A DNA stretch of 64,000 nt from Bacillota bacterium (GCA_023415305.1 JAEZKZ010000122.1:52416-116415), one strand, 5' to 3'; numbered from the stretch's first letter, positions 45,437 through 55,257 are shown. Translations and numbers: made by a program. The notes: generated by a model from the letters alone, not told the origin.

Positions 45437-47766
45437 CCTCTACCATAGCTTTTAACTGTTACGGCTCCCGATTCATCCGTCCTGTATAGTTTTATGTTCT
45501 TTTCGGTTAACCTGTCAACAACAAATTGTGACGGATGACCGAACTTATTGTGTTCGCCTACGGATATTACTGCATACTCAGGATTAACCCTCTCAATGAA
45601 CTCAGTACTGCTTGAAGTCGTTGACCCATGGTGTCCAACCTTGATTAAATCCGACTCAAGACTCAGTTGTGATCCAACGAGTCTTTCCTCAACAGGTATT
45701 TCACTGTCTCCTGTAAATAGGACACTAAAATTTTTGTATATTAATTTTAGCACCAATGAGCTGTTATTTAAAGACTGCTGCGATAATTCATCCCTTGAGA
45801 ACTCCAGTGGATTCATCACTTCAAATCTAGTCTCATTATCCAGTTTTATTATATCACCTTTTTTACAAAGTTCTATTTTTATACCTTTTCCAGCACATAT
45901 ACTTTTAAGCTTTTCGAAACCATTCCCGTCAGTATCCGGGAGAACAAGCATTCCTACCCTGATTTCCTCCAAAACTGCTTCTAACCCCTCAGTGTGGTCA
46001 GAATGGCCATGACTTGCGATAACCATATCAATACTTTTGGTACCGGTATCTAAAATAAATGGTACCATAACCGACTCACCTATATCAAATGAGGACTTTG
46101 AACCGGCCTCCCTTCCTCCTCCATCTATTAATACCTTCGTCCCATGTGCTGTTCTTATAAATGCACCATCCCCCTGGCCTACATCCAGGAAGGTTATTTC
46201 AATGGGTTTTGGAATTATTTTCCCAATCAATAAACTAAGGGTCAATAATATAATTACTGCCCATTTTACTTTTCTGAATCTCCGTAAACGGTTGAGTCTT
46301 TCTCTTCCAACCAACATATATATTATCACTACGTAATACATAATAATCATCCACATGGGAGGTGTCGGAAGTTTTATCGAAGCAAAAGGAACCTTCGATG
46401 ATTTTTCTGTTACAAAGAGAGCAAAGGATAAAAAAGTGTTATTCATATAGCCTATAAGTACAGCCAAATTAATATTTATTAATCCAGCAAAAACCATTAT
46501 GAAACCTATTATTGTTATTATTTGAACCATTGGAACTACTAACAGATTGGAAACAACAGATATGATTGAAAAATTATTAAAATAATATAGTGTTATTGGT
46601 ACTACTCCAATTTGAGCTGCAAGTGTAGCCGCAAGAGTATCTGCAATAATTTCAGGAATTCGTATCCGTGAAATGCCTGCTTTTATCACCGGGTAAAACA
46701 TAACCAGAGAGAGGGTTGCCCCAAAGGAAAGCTGAAAACCAATGTCAAAAGCAATAAACGGGTTAATAATTAAAATTATTAGAGCTGCCGCCGAAATGCT
46801 CGTATATATGTCCGGTTCACGCATAATAATCTTTCCTACTAAAATTATTATGCCCATTATCACTGCACGGACGACCGAAGCTGAAAAACCTGTGACAAAA
46901 ACAAAAAGTATAAGTACAAATATGGTTATAACACTTGAAGACCTGTTACCGATATTTAATTTTTTAAATAATAACAAAAGGGGCAAAATTATAAATGCCA
47001 CATTCATACCCGAAGCCACCATGATGTGAGTCAGCCCGGCTTTACTGAAAGCTTCAAAGGCATTTTCATCCAATCCGTCCTTATATCCGATTATCATTCC
47101 CGCCAAAAGACCTGCTTGGTTTTTACTGAGACAATACTCAACAATTCCCAAAACTCTATTTTTAATACTATAGCCCAGTCTACTAATCATTCCTCCAGGC
47201 TCAATTCCTTCGGCAGTAACCTCCGAGTTAAAAATATTGACAGTACCTGATACTCCTAATGATGCCAGATATCTTTGATAATTAAAACCACCGGGATTTG
47301 TTGCTGTTTTAGGTCTATTAATTACACCCTGAAAAGAAAGTCTGGTTCTATAACCTATTTTTTCTGTATCAAAGCTTCCCTCACCCCCCCGGCTATTGTA
47401 CACCAAAATCAAAAGCTTGGATTCAAGTTCCTTTGTTTCCATAAAGGTAAATTTAATTCTATCGCCATCCCTCTCGATTTCACTGTCAATATAACCGTTA
47501 AGAATAATTGATTTACCATAATAGTCTCTAAGGTCATAGATATATTGTTTTTCCGAATTGTTATAAAGCAGACTGCCCGCAGTAAAAAATAACAGCGAAG
47601 CAGATATAACTAGCATGGCTCTTTTAAATTTCTTGTAGGTAACAACCAGAGCTAAAAAGCTGATAGCTGATAAAACCAATGTAAATGATAGGCTGAAATT
47701 ATATGTTAGCAATATTCCAGCCATAAATGACAGGCAAAAAATACAGAGGGGTCTTTTGTAAATCAT
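45409..47766 (-). CDS. comEC: ComEC/Rec2 DNA uptake protein
   Basis: 785 residues. The N-terminal DUF4131 region and the competence-domain transmembrane helices (residues about 230-500) include the signature GLTHIMVASGMNVAFI. The C-terminal metallo-beta-lactamase domain from about residue 520 has FLDVGQGDGAFI and ASHGHSDHTEGLE. It is the channel for transformation DNA. The final residues ...LKINTMLP are encoded by a tandem-repeat unit. No comEA partner is seen upstream within the window. GGGAGGCC precedes the ATG. Confidence 0.93.
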   Translation of the reverse strand: MIYKRPLCIFCLSFMAGILLTYNFSLSFTLVLSAISFLALVVTYKKFKRAMLVISASLLFFTAGSLLYNNSEKQYIYDLRDYYGKSIILNGYIDSEIERDGDRIKFTFMETKELESKLLILVYNSRGGEGSFDTEKIGYRTRLSFQGVINRPKTATNPGGFNYQRYLASLGVSGTVNIFNSEVTAEGIEPGGMISRLGYSIKNRVLGIVEYCLSKNQAGLLAGMIIGYKDGLDENAFEAFSKAGLTHIMVASGMNVAFIILPLLLLFKKLNIGNRSSSVITIFVLILFVFVTGFSASVVRAVIMGIIILVGKIIMREPDIYTSISAAALIILIINPFIAFDIGFQLSFGATLSLVMFYPVIKAGISRIRIPEIIADTLAATLAAQIGVVPITLYYFNNFSIISVVSNLLVVPMVQIITIIGFIMVFAGLININLAVLIGYMNNTFLSFALFVTEKSSKVPFASIKLPTPPMWMIIMYYVVIIYMLVGRERLNRLRRFRKVKWAVIILLTLSLLIGKIIPKPIEITFLDVGQGDGAFIRTAHGTKVLIDGGGREAGSKSSFDIGESVMVPFILDTGTKSIDMVIASHGHSDHTEGLEAVLEEIRVGMLVLPDTDGNGFEKLKSICAGKGIKIELCKKGDIIKLDNETRFEVMNPLEFSRDELSQQSLNNSSLVLKLIYKNFSVLFTGDSEIPVEERLVGSQLSLESDLIKVGHHGSTTSSSTEFIERVNPEYAVISVGEHNKFGHPSQFVVDRLTEKNIKLYRTDESGAVTVKSYGRGLKINTMLP

Positions 47767-48273
47767 ACGGCCTCCCGAAATCCTGAAGTATTAATTTTAT
47801 TGTACTAAATAGAACTAATGAGTGAAAAAGTAAAGTGAAGCAGGTAAGAAAACAAAAATATAAAAAACATAAAGATACTTAAATCCATACTAAGTATTTT
47901 GGAAGGATATTATGTAATAAATATGAAAAAGATAGTATGCATAAGATAATTGAAAAAGATAATTGCATAAGTCAAAATGTCTTGAATAGTAAAAAAATCA
48001 GCATACTGGAAATGGTCAGTTAATGTGTGGTAAGTGACCCTTAAGGAATACCCTAAACACTTTTACCATAACATAGACAACAAATTGCTAATAAAGAATT
48101 TAGAAAGGAAGCGATAACTATTTACATGATATATTCATTTTTATTTAGAAAGACTAATAATAAGATTATACATAATAGAAAAGTAGAAAGCTAATAACTC
48201 AGTTACTGTGAACTAAGAAAAATAATGCACAAAAACGTCCTGACAGGACGTTTTTGTGGGTTTATGATAAAAA
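47767..48273. other. 507-bp AT-rich intergenic region
   Basis: It separates comEC (minus, starting 47766) from the NlpC/P60 gene (minus, stop 48274). It contains the NlpC terminator at 48228-48258. A short + strand frame beginning near 47938 has no RBS. I see no other supported feature. Confidence 0.5.
48228..48258 (-). terminator. Intrinsic terminator of the NlpC/P60 gene
   Basis: A near-perfect palindrome CACAAAAACGTCCTG / CAGGACGTTTTTGTG with flanking A and T runs; it may work both ways. Confidence 0.85.
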
Positions 48274-49170
48274 TTACATTACTCTTTTTGCACCAATATA
48301 CTTACCGCGGTATTCAGATAAAGTTTGAATAATAACTTGTTTATTCGAAGTGGAAGCATGTATAAACTTGCCTCCCCCTATATAAATACCTACGTGGTCA
48401 ATTGCGCCGGATGCTTTTCTTGAAGATGCGTCAAAAAACAAAAGGTCTCCTGCTTTTAATGCACTCTTTGATACTTTTACACCGTCAGAATACATACTTG
48501 CAGCGGAACTGTTTAGTTTTATTCCGAAATTCTTAAAAACGTATCCAACGAATCCTGAGCAATCAAAGCCTTTCGGGCTTTTTCCACCATAAACATATCG
48601 TACTCCAACAAACTTTTTAGCATATGCAACAACTTCATTTACATCTGAACCATCAGTAGTATCTTCTGTCTCAAGAGTTGCTGCTGTTGTCGAACGAGAT
48701 GACATTTGTTCGGTACTGGTAGCTGTAACAAACTTGGTGGCAATATAGCCGACCTTTGAATCTACCTTTACCTTATGCCAACCTGAGAGAGTATCAAGAA
48801 TTTCAACACTCGTTCCCTCACCTAGAGAATCAATAATCTTGCCTGATGTGCTGGCTGTCTCTCTGAAATTAACACCGTTGGCATTAATTTTTCCCTTTGC
48901 AGTCAAAACTTTTATGTATTCACTGCTTACCCAGCCTGTCTTTCCATCAAAGGAAATCTTGTACCAGTCATCAGACTTATCGACAATCGATACCCTTGCA
49001 TTGGATAACTTTGTGATTATACCTGAAGAAGTATTAGGCTCTTCTCTAACATTTACTTGAGTTCCTACAATCTTTGCAGGCTGTGCTGCAGCCATAGCAA
49101 CCGAGCAAATTAGTACAAGTGAAAAAGCAAAAATACATCCAACAAGTATCTTGCTGATCTTACCTGACAT
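48274..49170 (-). CDS. SH3-NlpC/P60 cell-wall endopeptidase
   Basis: The 298-residue exported protein has a signal peptide (cleavage near AMAAAQ, residue about 28) and two bacterial SH3 domains (GTQVNVREEPNTSSG; GVNFRETASTSG). The C-terminal NlpC/P60 domain has the catalytic Cys in FDCSGFVGYVF, His in DHVGIYIGGG and a third polar residue near HAST. It hydrolyses peptide cross-links of peptidoglycan. Its leader is a c-di-AMP riboswitch, linking it to cell-wall and osmotic signalling, as in relatives. AGGAGGAGCC precedes the ATG. Confidence 0.95.
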   Translation of the reverse strand: MSGKISKILVGCIFAFSLVLICSVAMAAAQPAKIVGTQVNVREEPNTSSGIITKLSNARVSIVDKSDDWYKISFDGKTGWVSSEYIKVLTAKGKINANGVNFRETASTSGKIIDSLGEGTSVEILDTLSGWHKVKVDSKVGYIATKFVTATSTEQMSSRSTTAATLETEDTTDGSDVNEVVAYAKKFVGVRYVYGGKSPKGFDCSGFVGYVFKNFGIKLNSSAASMYSDGVKVSKSALKAGDLLFFDASSRKASGAIDHVGIYIGGGKFIHASTSNKQVIIQTLSEYRGKYIGAKRVM

Positions 49171-49187
49171 TGGCTCCTCCTATAATT

Positions 49188-49295
49188 CGCTTCCGAAGTT
49201 AGCTGTCGGGCTCGGGCAATAGGACCTCCCTACCATTTGCATGGACTCACCCCAATATTTTGGTTCCTCCGTACCTCTTTTCGAGGATTCAGCTA
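49188..49295 (-). promoter_or_regulatory. c-di-AMP (ydaO/yuaA-type) riboswitch
   Basis: On the minus strand the element opens with TAGCTGAATCC and closes with CAGCTAACTTCGGAAGCG, forming a P1 stem TAGCTG/CAGCTA. Inside are GGAACCAAA and TTGGGGTGAGTCC and GCCCGAGCCCGACAGC, all hallmarks of the ydaO class. It lies just upstream of the RBS of the NlpC/P60 gene. No separate intrinsic terminator sits between the element and the start, so control at initiation of translation is possible. Confidence 0.93.
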
Positions 49296-49372
49296 TATTT
49301 TATTGCAGAGTAAATAGAATATTTTACCAAATATAAGAATATTTAGATACATCACTTATTTACTCCTTGACC

Positions 49373-49401
49373 ATTATATTAAATTTGTAACAGTTTGTCA
49401 A
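49373..49401 (-). promoter_or_regulatory. Promoter of the riboswitch-NlpC/P60 transcript
   Basis: TTGACA (49396-49401) and TATAAT (49373-49378) on the minus strand, with exactly 17 bp between; a consensus sigma-A promoter about 70 bp ahead of the riboswitch core. Confidence 0.85.
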
Positions 49402-49457
49402 ACTTTTTGAAACAAAACAGCAATTTTTTAGTAATATTTTTGTAATATAGATATAAA

Positions 49458-49973
49458 CTATAGTAATTTGCACATAATCTGAACGGTTTCGTTTAAACCG
49501 GGATTTTCCTTTTCAGGTAAATCATTGCACTCGTTGAAACCGCATCTCAACCAAAAATTTATACCTGACACATTATTTTTGAAAACAGAGAGATATATTC
49601 TTTTTGAAAGGCATATTTGCTTGAAGTAATCCTCAAGCAATTTTATTACCTTTTTACCAAAGCCCTTGGACTGATAGGGGGTATCAATTATTAATGAGTT
49701 GATCCAAACAATACTATCCTTATCAATCACTATGCCTTTGATTATGCCGATCGTTTCTCCTGTATACAAGCGAATATCAAGGAAAAAGACGTTTTCTCTT
49801 TGAATAAACTGGGATATACTATTCGAGAACTGGGTATATTCGATTGGTTGAAATATACCGGTGGCATACTTAAAATCGTTGGAGTTTCTATATATGGAAT
49901 ATATCTTTCTGATACTTGTCTTATCTATACTTTTTATATAAAAAAACTCATCCTTAATGTAAATATTCAGCAT
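49458..49973 (-). CDS. GNAT-family N-acetyltransferase
   Basis: 171 residues. The GNAT core has the acetyl-CoA loop YQSKGFGKKVIKLLEDYF and the later SGINFWLRCGF block. ATG 49973 has GGAGGAAAT upstream; a frame reaching 50006 has no better RBS. The substrate is unknown. It is divergent from the small gene at 50190. Confidence 0.88.
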   Translation of the reverse strand: MLNIYIKDEFFYIKSIDKTSIRKIYSIYRNSNDFKYATGIFQPIEYTQFSNSISQFIQRENVFFLDIRLYTGETIGIIKGIVIDKDSIVWINSLIIDTPYQSKGFGKKVIKLLEDYFKQICLSKRIYLSVFKNNVSGINFWLRCGFNECNDLPEKENPGLNETVQIMCKLL

Positions 49974-50189
49974 ATTTCCTCCATCCCGACATTTTTTGAA
50001 CAACACCGTGAGTTAATCATAAACCTTATCAGAATATAACACTTTATAGGATTATAACAAATTTTATAAAATATTTAAATTTTTTAATTTAAATATCAGG
50101 AAATATTTGACATTTTTATGGATATTTATTATATTTATTCTTGTCGGCTTCTTGTTAAGTTTAGAATTGAATTAATGTGGAGAAAAAAT

Positions 50190-50426
50190 ATGTGTGAAGA
50201 TCATGAGATATTTGACAAACAGCTTTTTGAATGCTGCGTTATTATGGTATCCATACTAATAAAACAGTATAACAATAAAATGATAGATATAACTGATTTT
50301 AAAACACATACAACAAGTAAAATCAGTTATATCCTCAAATACATTAATATCGAATCAAATACTGAAAAGAGAAATACAGCAGATAATTTATTAAAAGAGT
50401 ATGAAAAAATAATTGCAAAAAGTTAA
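50190..50426 (+). CDS. Small protein of unknown function
   Basis: 78 residues, largely helical (FECCVIMVSILIKQYNNKMIDI), with a Lys-rich C-terminus. The start ATG 50190 has GGAG upstream; a frame to 50118 lacks an RBS. Its stop overlaps the stop of the Spo0E-like gene on the other strand. I do not recognise the family. Confidence 0.55.
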   Translation: MCEDHEIFDKQLFECCVIMVSILIKQYNNKMIDITDFKTHTTSKISYILKYINIESNTEKRNTADNLLKEYEKIIAKS

Positions 50427-50578
50427 TCACAATTGTAATATTTCAGAATAAGCCTATCCAAGCGTATACTTAACTTAAGTATATCGTGGTGAGCCCAAGG
50501 TTGGTTTTCCAACAAATCATAAAGCTCTTCCTTTAGACATTCTACTTCTTTATTTAGTAGAAATTTGTTATTTTCCAT
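50423..50578 (-). CDS. Spo0E-like aspartyl-phosphate phosphatase
   Basis: 51 residues beginning MENNKFLLNKEVECLKEELY. It ends in the Spo0E-type helix LKLSIRLDRLILKYY, related to the family motif SQELD-x-x-I-x-x-Y. GGTGAT precedes the ATG at 6 nt. The convergent small gene at 50190 overlaps its stop by three nucleotides. Spo0E proteins dephosphorylate Spo0A~P and delay sporulation. The gene is below typical ORF-length cut-offs but has all the family signs. Confidence 0.75.
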   Translation of the reverse strand: MENNKFLLNKEVECLKEELYDLLENQPWAHHDILKLSIRLDRLILKYYNCD

Positions 50579-50979
50579 TATATATCACCATTCTTTTCTT
50601 TTGTAAATTAATCACTTTTACATAATTTTACCATTTCTTCTATAATAAGTAAATATATAAAATCCATAAATCTACAAATTAAATAGAATTTGTAGTTGGG
50701 TATTTTTCATAACTCTATAATGATTATTTGAAAAATAATTACTTATATTCTCTCTTTTATAATGCTAATGATATCCATGTATAGTAACAAAACAAAACAT
50801 ATCTTATAATTTTATCATAAGATCAACTTTAGAAAAAAACAATGAAAATTTTTCTAAAAATAAAAAGGATAATTTGAAAATATATCGAATGTTTAATTTG
50901 GGAAATTTTTTGAATTACTCCATGTCATTCGCTCCGATTAATAATTTTTAGATAAAATATTATGAAAGGATGTGTTTTT
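50579..50979. other. 400-bp AT-rich upstream region of hppA
   Basis: Very AT-rich. A 7-bp inverted repeat ATCTTAT-N9-ATAAGAT lies at 50801-50823. No convincing -35/-10 pair or riboswitch was found. It probably contains the hppA promoter and leader. Confidence 0.5.
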
Positions 50980-53253
50980 ATGTCTGGTCTAAGTAATGCA
51001 ACAAGTTTTGAAATTATAGGTATATGGTGTGTACTATTAATTGCCTTTCTGGGTTTGGGTTATGCATTCATTCTTCGGCGTCAGGTTATGAAGTATGACA
51101 AAGGTACAGAAAAAATGCAGGAAGTTTGGGTGTCAATTAAAGGTGGTGCCGATGCTTATTTGCGCCGGCAGCTCAGATCTATTCTACCTCTTATTGCAGT
51201 TTTGACAGTTCTTCTTTTCTTCTCAGTTTACATTGTTCCTCCAAGTGATGAGGCAACAGAAAGATTCTCTTCGTTAAGTTCCGATCAAGTTAAAATTGTA
51301 ATTGGCTTTGCCAGAGCCATTGCCTTTATTATGGGTGCAACCTTCTCACTTATTGTAGGACAATTTGGTATGAGAATGGCAGTCGAAGGGAACGTCCGCG
51401 TGGCTTCTGCATCCAGAAGGAGTTTTGGTGAAGCTCTGAAAATCGCATACAGAACGGGTACAATTACAGGCATGCTTACCGACGGTTTAGGCTTACTTGG
51501 CGGAACTCTGATTTTTATTATTTTAGGAATAGCCGCTCCTGATGCTTTATTGGGCTTTGGGTTCGGTGGTACACTTCTTGCTCTGTTTATGAGAGTAGGT
51601 GGTGGAATTTACACCAAAGCAGCTGATGTCGGCGCAGACCTGGTAGGAAAGGTTGAAGCCGGAATTCCTGAGGATGATCCTAGAAATGCTGCTGTTATAG
51701 CAGACCTTGTTGGTGATAACGTAGGCGACTGTGCTGGAATGGCGGCAGATATTTTTGAATCTTATGAAGTAACCATTGTATCAGGGTTAATTTTAGGACT
51801 ATCTTTATATGGAATTACAGGTGAGCTTAAGTGGATTATATTCCCTCTGCTTGTTAGAGGTATTGGCGTTCTTTCTTCAATTATTGGAACTTATCTTGTA
51901 AGAGGCTCAAAAAAAGGCGATGCACTTAATTCGATAAATAAAGGATTTTATACTTCAGCAGTAATCAGTCTTGCATCCTTTGCTTTACTGGCTGTATTCT
52001 ATATGAATGAATGGAGAGCATTTCTCTCAGTTGGCGTCGGAATTTTGCTTGCTGTGGCACTTGACGAAGTGACAAAGCATTTTACAGACACATCACACAG
52101 ACCTGTCAAGGATATTGCCGGAGCATCAAAAACAGGCTCTGCCACCCTTATACTCCGCGGTCTTGCGGAGGGTTTTGAAAGTGCGGTTTGGCAGACTGTA
52201 GTTATCGCTGTAACCATATTAAGTTCCGTTCTGATTTACTGGGGCCAGGATGTACACTTTGTTCTATATGGTGTTGCAATGACGGGTATCGGTATGCTCA
52301 CTTTGACAGGTAATAATGTTGCCATGGATTCCTTTGGTCCTATTGCGGATAACGCCAACGGTATAGGTGAGCTTGCGGGCCTTGATAAGGATTCAAGAGA
52401 AGTAATGGACAGCCTTGATGCAACAGGAAATACAACAAAAGCTATTACAAAGGGGGTCGCTATAGGTTCAGCGGTTATAGCAGCAGTTTCATTATTCGGT
52501 TCATACCTGACTGATGTATCAAAGATACAAATCGGAATGGGAGCTAAAGAAACCCTTTTTGACACAGGTATCAGAGTCTCCAGTCCGACAGTATTCATAG
52601 GTATGCTTATTGGAGCCTGTATCCCATGGCTGTTCTCCTCCCTCATTATTAACTCAGTAACGAGAGCTGCTTCCCTTATAGTCAATGAAGTACGGCGTCA
52701 ATTTAAAATCCCGGGTCTGCTTCAAGGTAAAGTAAGACCTGATTATCAGAAGGCAGTTGATATATGTACTGTTGCCGCACAAAGAGAATTACTAGGTCTT
52801 GCCATAATTTCTGTAGTTTCCCCTTTATTTGTAGGAATCCTTCTTGGTGTTGAAGCATTAGGTGGTTTCCTGGCAGGAGTAATAATTTCAGGTCAGCTGC
52901 TGGCAGTATTCATGGCCAACTCGGGCGGAGCCTGGGATAATGCCAAGAAAACCATTGAAGACGGTGCTCATGGCGGAAAAGGGTCAGAAAGTCACAAGGC
53001 TGCTGTAGTAGGAGACACTGTAGGAGATCCCCTCAAGGATACTGCAGGCCCTGCCCTAAATCCTATGATAAAGGTTATTAACCTCGTTTCACTACTGGCA
53101 GCACCAATCCTAATTCAGTATAAGAGTACAGATCCTGGTATGCTGGTTGCACTTGGCCTAAGTGTTATTTTAATTGTCGGTGCCATAGTTTATTCAAAGA
53201 ACGGTGGCTTTAAGAAATCCAAAGCTGCTGATAGTAAAGATATAGCTGCATAG
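50980..53253 (+). CDS. hppA: Membrane-bound pyrophosphatase, probable K+-independent H+ pump
   Basis: A 757-residue integral membrane pump with about 15-16 helices. The catalytic motif DVGADLVGKVEAGIPEDDPRN is complete, with DNVGDCAGMAADIFESY and the C-terminal GDTVGDPLKDTAGP. The K+-site position is in GNTTKAITKG, with Lys487. Known biochemistry links Lys at this place to K+-independent enzymes and Ala to K+-dependent ones, so this is likely a H+ pump. ATG 50980 has AAAGGATG upstream; an ATG six codons earlier exists. Isolated gene. Confidence 0.95.
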   Translation: MSGLSNATSFEIIGIWCVLLIAFLGLGYAFILRRQVMKYDKGTEKMQEVWVSIKGGADAYLRRQLRSILPLIAVLTVLLFFSVYIVPPSDEATERFSSLSSDQVKIVIGFARAIAFIMGATFSLIVGQFGMRMAVEGNVRVASASRRSFGEALKIAYRTGTITGMLTDGLGLLGGTLIFIILGIAAPDALLGFGFGGTLLALFMRVGGGIYTKAADVGADLVGKVEAGIPEDDPRNAAVIADLVGDNVGDCAGMAADIFESYEVTIVSGLILGLSLYGITGELKWIIFPLLVRGIGVLSSIIGTYLVRGSKKGDALNSINKGFYTSAVISLASFALLAVFYMNEWRAFLSVGVGILLAVALDEVTKHFTDTSHRPVKDIAGASKTGSATLILRGLAEGFESAVWQTVVIAVTILSSVLIYWGQDVHFVLYGVAMTGIGMLTLTGNNVAMDSFGPIADNANGIGELAGLDKDSREVMDSLDATGNTTKAITKGVAIGSAVIAAVSLFGSYLTDVSKIQIGMGAKETLFDTGIRVSSPTVFIGMLIGACIPWLFSSLIINSVTRAASLIVNEVRRQFKIPGLLQGKVRPDYQKAVDICTVAAQRELLGLAIISVVSPLFVGILLGVEALGGFLAGVIISGQLLAVFMANSGGAWDNAKKTIEDGAHGGKGSESHKAAVVGDTVGDPLKDTAGPALNPMIKVINLVSLLAAPILIQYKSTDPGMLVALGLSVILIVGAIVYSKNGGFKKSKAADSKDIAA

Positions 53254-53289
53254 TAATTTTGTTAAATAATATAAATAATTAAATTATAG

Positions 53290-53327
53290 AATAGACAGAT
53301 TTGGGCTACAAATTCTGTCTATTTTTT
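53290..53327 (+). terminator. Intrinsic terminator of hppA
   Basis: A 10-bp perfect stem AATAGACAGA/TCTGTCTATT followed by a T-rich tail (TTTTTTCTT). Confidence 0.85.
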
Positions 53328-53497
53328 CTTCTATTATAAATGAATTAAATATGACTTTTTTCTTAAACTATGTTTGTAGAGATTAATGATCTAATCTCCT
53401 TTGTCTTCGTCTTAACATTACCAAACAAGAGAAATGCTTTTATGCCTTTTTTACACAACCTGTAGTAACGCCATAACATGGCATAAGGAGACCAGCT

Positions 53498-53683
53498 ATG
53501 AGAAACAAGAAGCGAAATGACTATTATGTTTCACAAAGAATAAACAGTATAATCAATAGCATTCCAAATAATCCATTTATAGGATTTAGCAGTACAATCA
53601 AACCTATTGATAAAATTGATAGGCTTGAAAATTGGAGTGGTTCGGATTATTCAAATTATTCAGATTATCCAAATGACCCATAG
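53498..53683 (+). CDS. Small hypothetical protein
   Basis: 61 residues, polar, basic N-terminus and Tyr/Asp/Ser-rich C-terminus (YSNYSDYPNDP). AAGGAG lies 7 nt before the ATG and a small GCCAT/ATGGC hairpin precedes it. No family recognised; possibly a sporulation or coat protein. The confidence is modest because it is short and alone. Confidence 0.45.
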   Translation: MRNKKRNDYYVSQRINSIINSIPNNPFIGFSSTIKPIDKIDRLENWSGSDYSNYSDYPNDP

Positions 53684-53884
53684 AAAAATCTGTTCATAAA
53701 GGCTTCGGAGTTTTGCACTGGCTGAATATCCCGCACTCCTGTTTAATAAACAAATATTGTTAATTCTTTCGATATATTATAGAATATAACAAGGCAATGG
53801 ACTAGCATTAGCGTTATACTCTAGTGCTATCTGTTATATTTTATGTTATTTTAAGTTTGTAAATCTTTTGAGGAGTGATTAATA

Positions 53885-55153
53885 ATGTCATGGAAAATAG
53901 AAACTAAGTGTCTCCAGGAAGGTTATAAGCCCGGAAATGGAGAACCCCGTGTTTTACCCATTTATCAAAGTACTACATATAAGTATGATTCAACTGAACA
54001 CGTAGCAAAGTTATTTGATTTATCAGTAGATGGACATATGTATTCAAGAATAAGCAACCCTACAGTGGATTGCGTTGAAAAGAAGATTTCTGCTCTTGAA
54101 GGTGGCATTGGTGCGGTATGCACCTCTTCCGGTCAGGCTGCTTCCCTGCTTTCTGTTTTAAATATCTGTAAATCCGGTGAGCATATTGTCTGTTCAAGCA
54201 CAATATACGGAGGTACCTTTAACCTTTTTGATAAAAGATTGAGGGAAATGGGAATAGACATAACATTTGTAGATCAGGACGGTTCTGACGAAGAAATCCA
54301 AAAGGCCTTTCGCCCCAACACAAAAGCTTTATTCGGGGAATCAATAGCAAATCCTAAAATCAGCATTCTGGATATCGAAAAGTTTGCGAGGATAGCTCAT
54401 AAAAACAACGTGCCTTTGATAATAGACAACACTTTTGCAACTCCAATGCTTTTAAGGCCATTTGAATACGGTGCAGATATAGTAATTCACTCCACAACCA
54501 AATATATGGATGGACATGCTTTGTGTATCGGAGGAGTCATTGTAGATTCAGGTAATTTTGACTGGGAAAGCGGCAACTTCCCCGGCTTGACTCAACCAGA
54601 TGAATCCTATCACGGTATGGTCTACACAAGGGACTGCGGAAAGGCTGCGTATATTACCAAGGCCAGAGTACAGCTTATAAGAGACTTCGGCTGTTATATG
54701 TCCGCCAATAACGCATTTTTATTAAATCTGGGCTTGGAAACACTCCATTTAAGAATGGAGCGCCACTGTAGAAATGCTGAAAAGGTTGCAGAGTTTCTTT
54801 CGGCAAATAATAAGATAGTATCAGTAAGCTATCCATACCTTAAGGCGGATCCTTACCGTGATCTGGCGCAAAAGTATCTTCCAAACGGCTGCAGCGGAGT
54901 TGTTTCCTTCAGAATCAAGGGGGGCAGAGAAGGCGCAGTCAAATTTATGGATAAGCTGAAACTGGCTGCAATAGTGGTTCATGTAGCCGATTGCAGAACA
55001 GCAGTACTCCACCCTGCCAGCTCAACACACAGACAATTGTCTGACGAACAGTTGGTTCAGGCCGGTATTGATCCTGCATTGATAAGACTTTCTGTAGGTA
55101 TCGAAAATGTTGAGGATATCATTGAAGATATCCGTCAGGCCCTTGATGACTAA
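53885..55153 (+). CDS. O-acetylhomoserine sulfhydrylase (PLP-dependent)
   Basis: 422 residues of the Cys/Met metabolism PLP family. The PLP-binding motif HSTTKYMDGH contains Lys206. Other landmarks are YSRISNPT and ALEGGIGAVCTSSGQAA at the N-terminus, and DNTFATPMLLRPFEYGAD. It would make homocysteine from O-acetylhomoserine and sulfide; methionine gamma-lyase activity cannot be excluded. It lies alone with a terminator after it. No S-box riboswitch was found upstream. Confidence 0.92.
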   Translation: MSWKIETKCLQEGYKPGNGEPRVLPIYQSTTYKYDSTEHVAKLFDLSVDGHMYSRISNPTVDCVEKKISALEGGIGAVCTSSGQAASLLSVLNICKSGEHIVCSSTIYGGTFNLFDKRLREMGIDITFVDQDGSDEEIQKAFRPNTKALFGESIANPKISILDIEKFARIAHKNNVPLIIDNTFATPMLLRPFEYGADIVIHSTTKYMDGHALCIGGVIVDSGNFDWESGNFPGLTQPDESYHGMVYTRDCGKAAYITKARVQLIRDFGCYMSANNAFLLNLGLETLHLRMERHCRNAEKVAEFLSANNKIVSVSYPYLKADPYRDLAQKYLPNGCSGVVSFRIKGGREGAVKFMDKLKLAAIVVHVADCRTAVLHPASSTHRQLSDEQLVQAGIDPALIRLSVGIENVEDIIEDIRQALDD

Positions 55154-55220
55154 AAAAAACCTAGGCTGATTCAATATATAATGTTATAATTTATAAATAA
55201 AGATGTACTGATTTAGTCTT

Positions 55221-55257
55221 AAAAAATAAGTTGCAATTAAATTGCAGCTTATTTTTT
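55221..55257 (+). terminator. Intrinsic terminator of the sulfhydrylase gene
   Basis: A 17-bp stem (AAAAAATAAG TTGCAAT / ATTGCAG CTTATTTTTT, one wobble) with a TAA loop and trailing T run. Confidence 0.85.

Noticed and set aside
47938..48040. Short + strand frame in the comEC upstream gap
   Set aside because: No RBS, no recognizable protein pattern.
53684..53884. SAM riboswitch upstream of the sulfhydrylase
   Set aside because: No S-box core motifs were found; a weak hairpin only.
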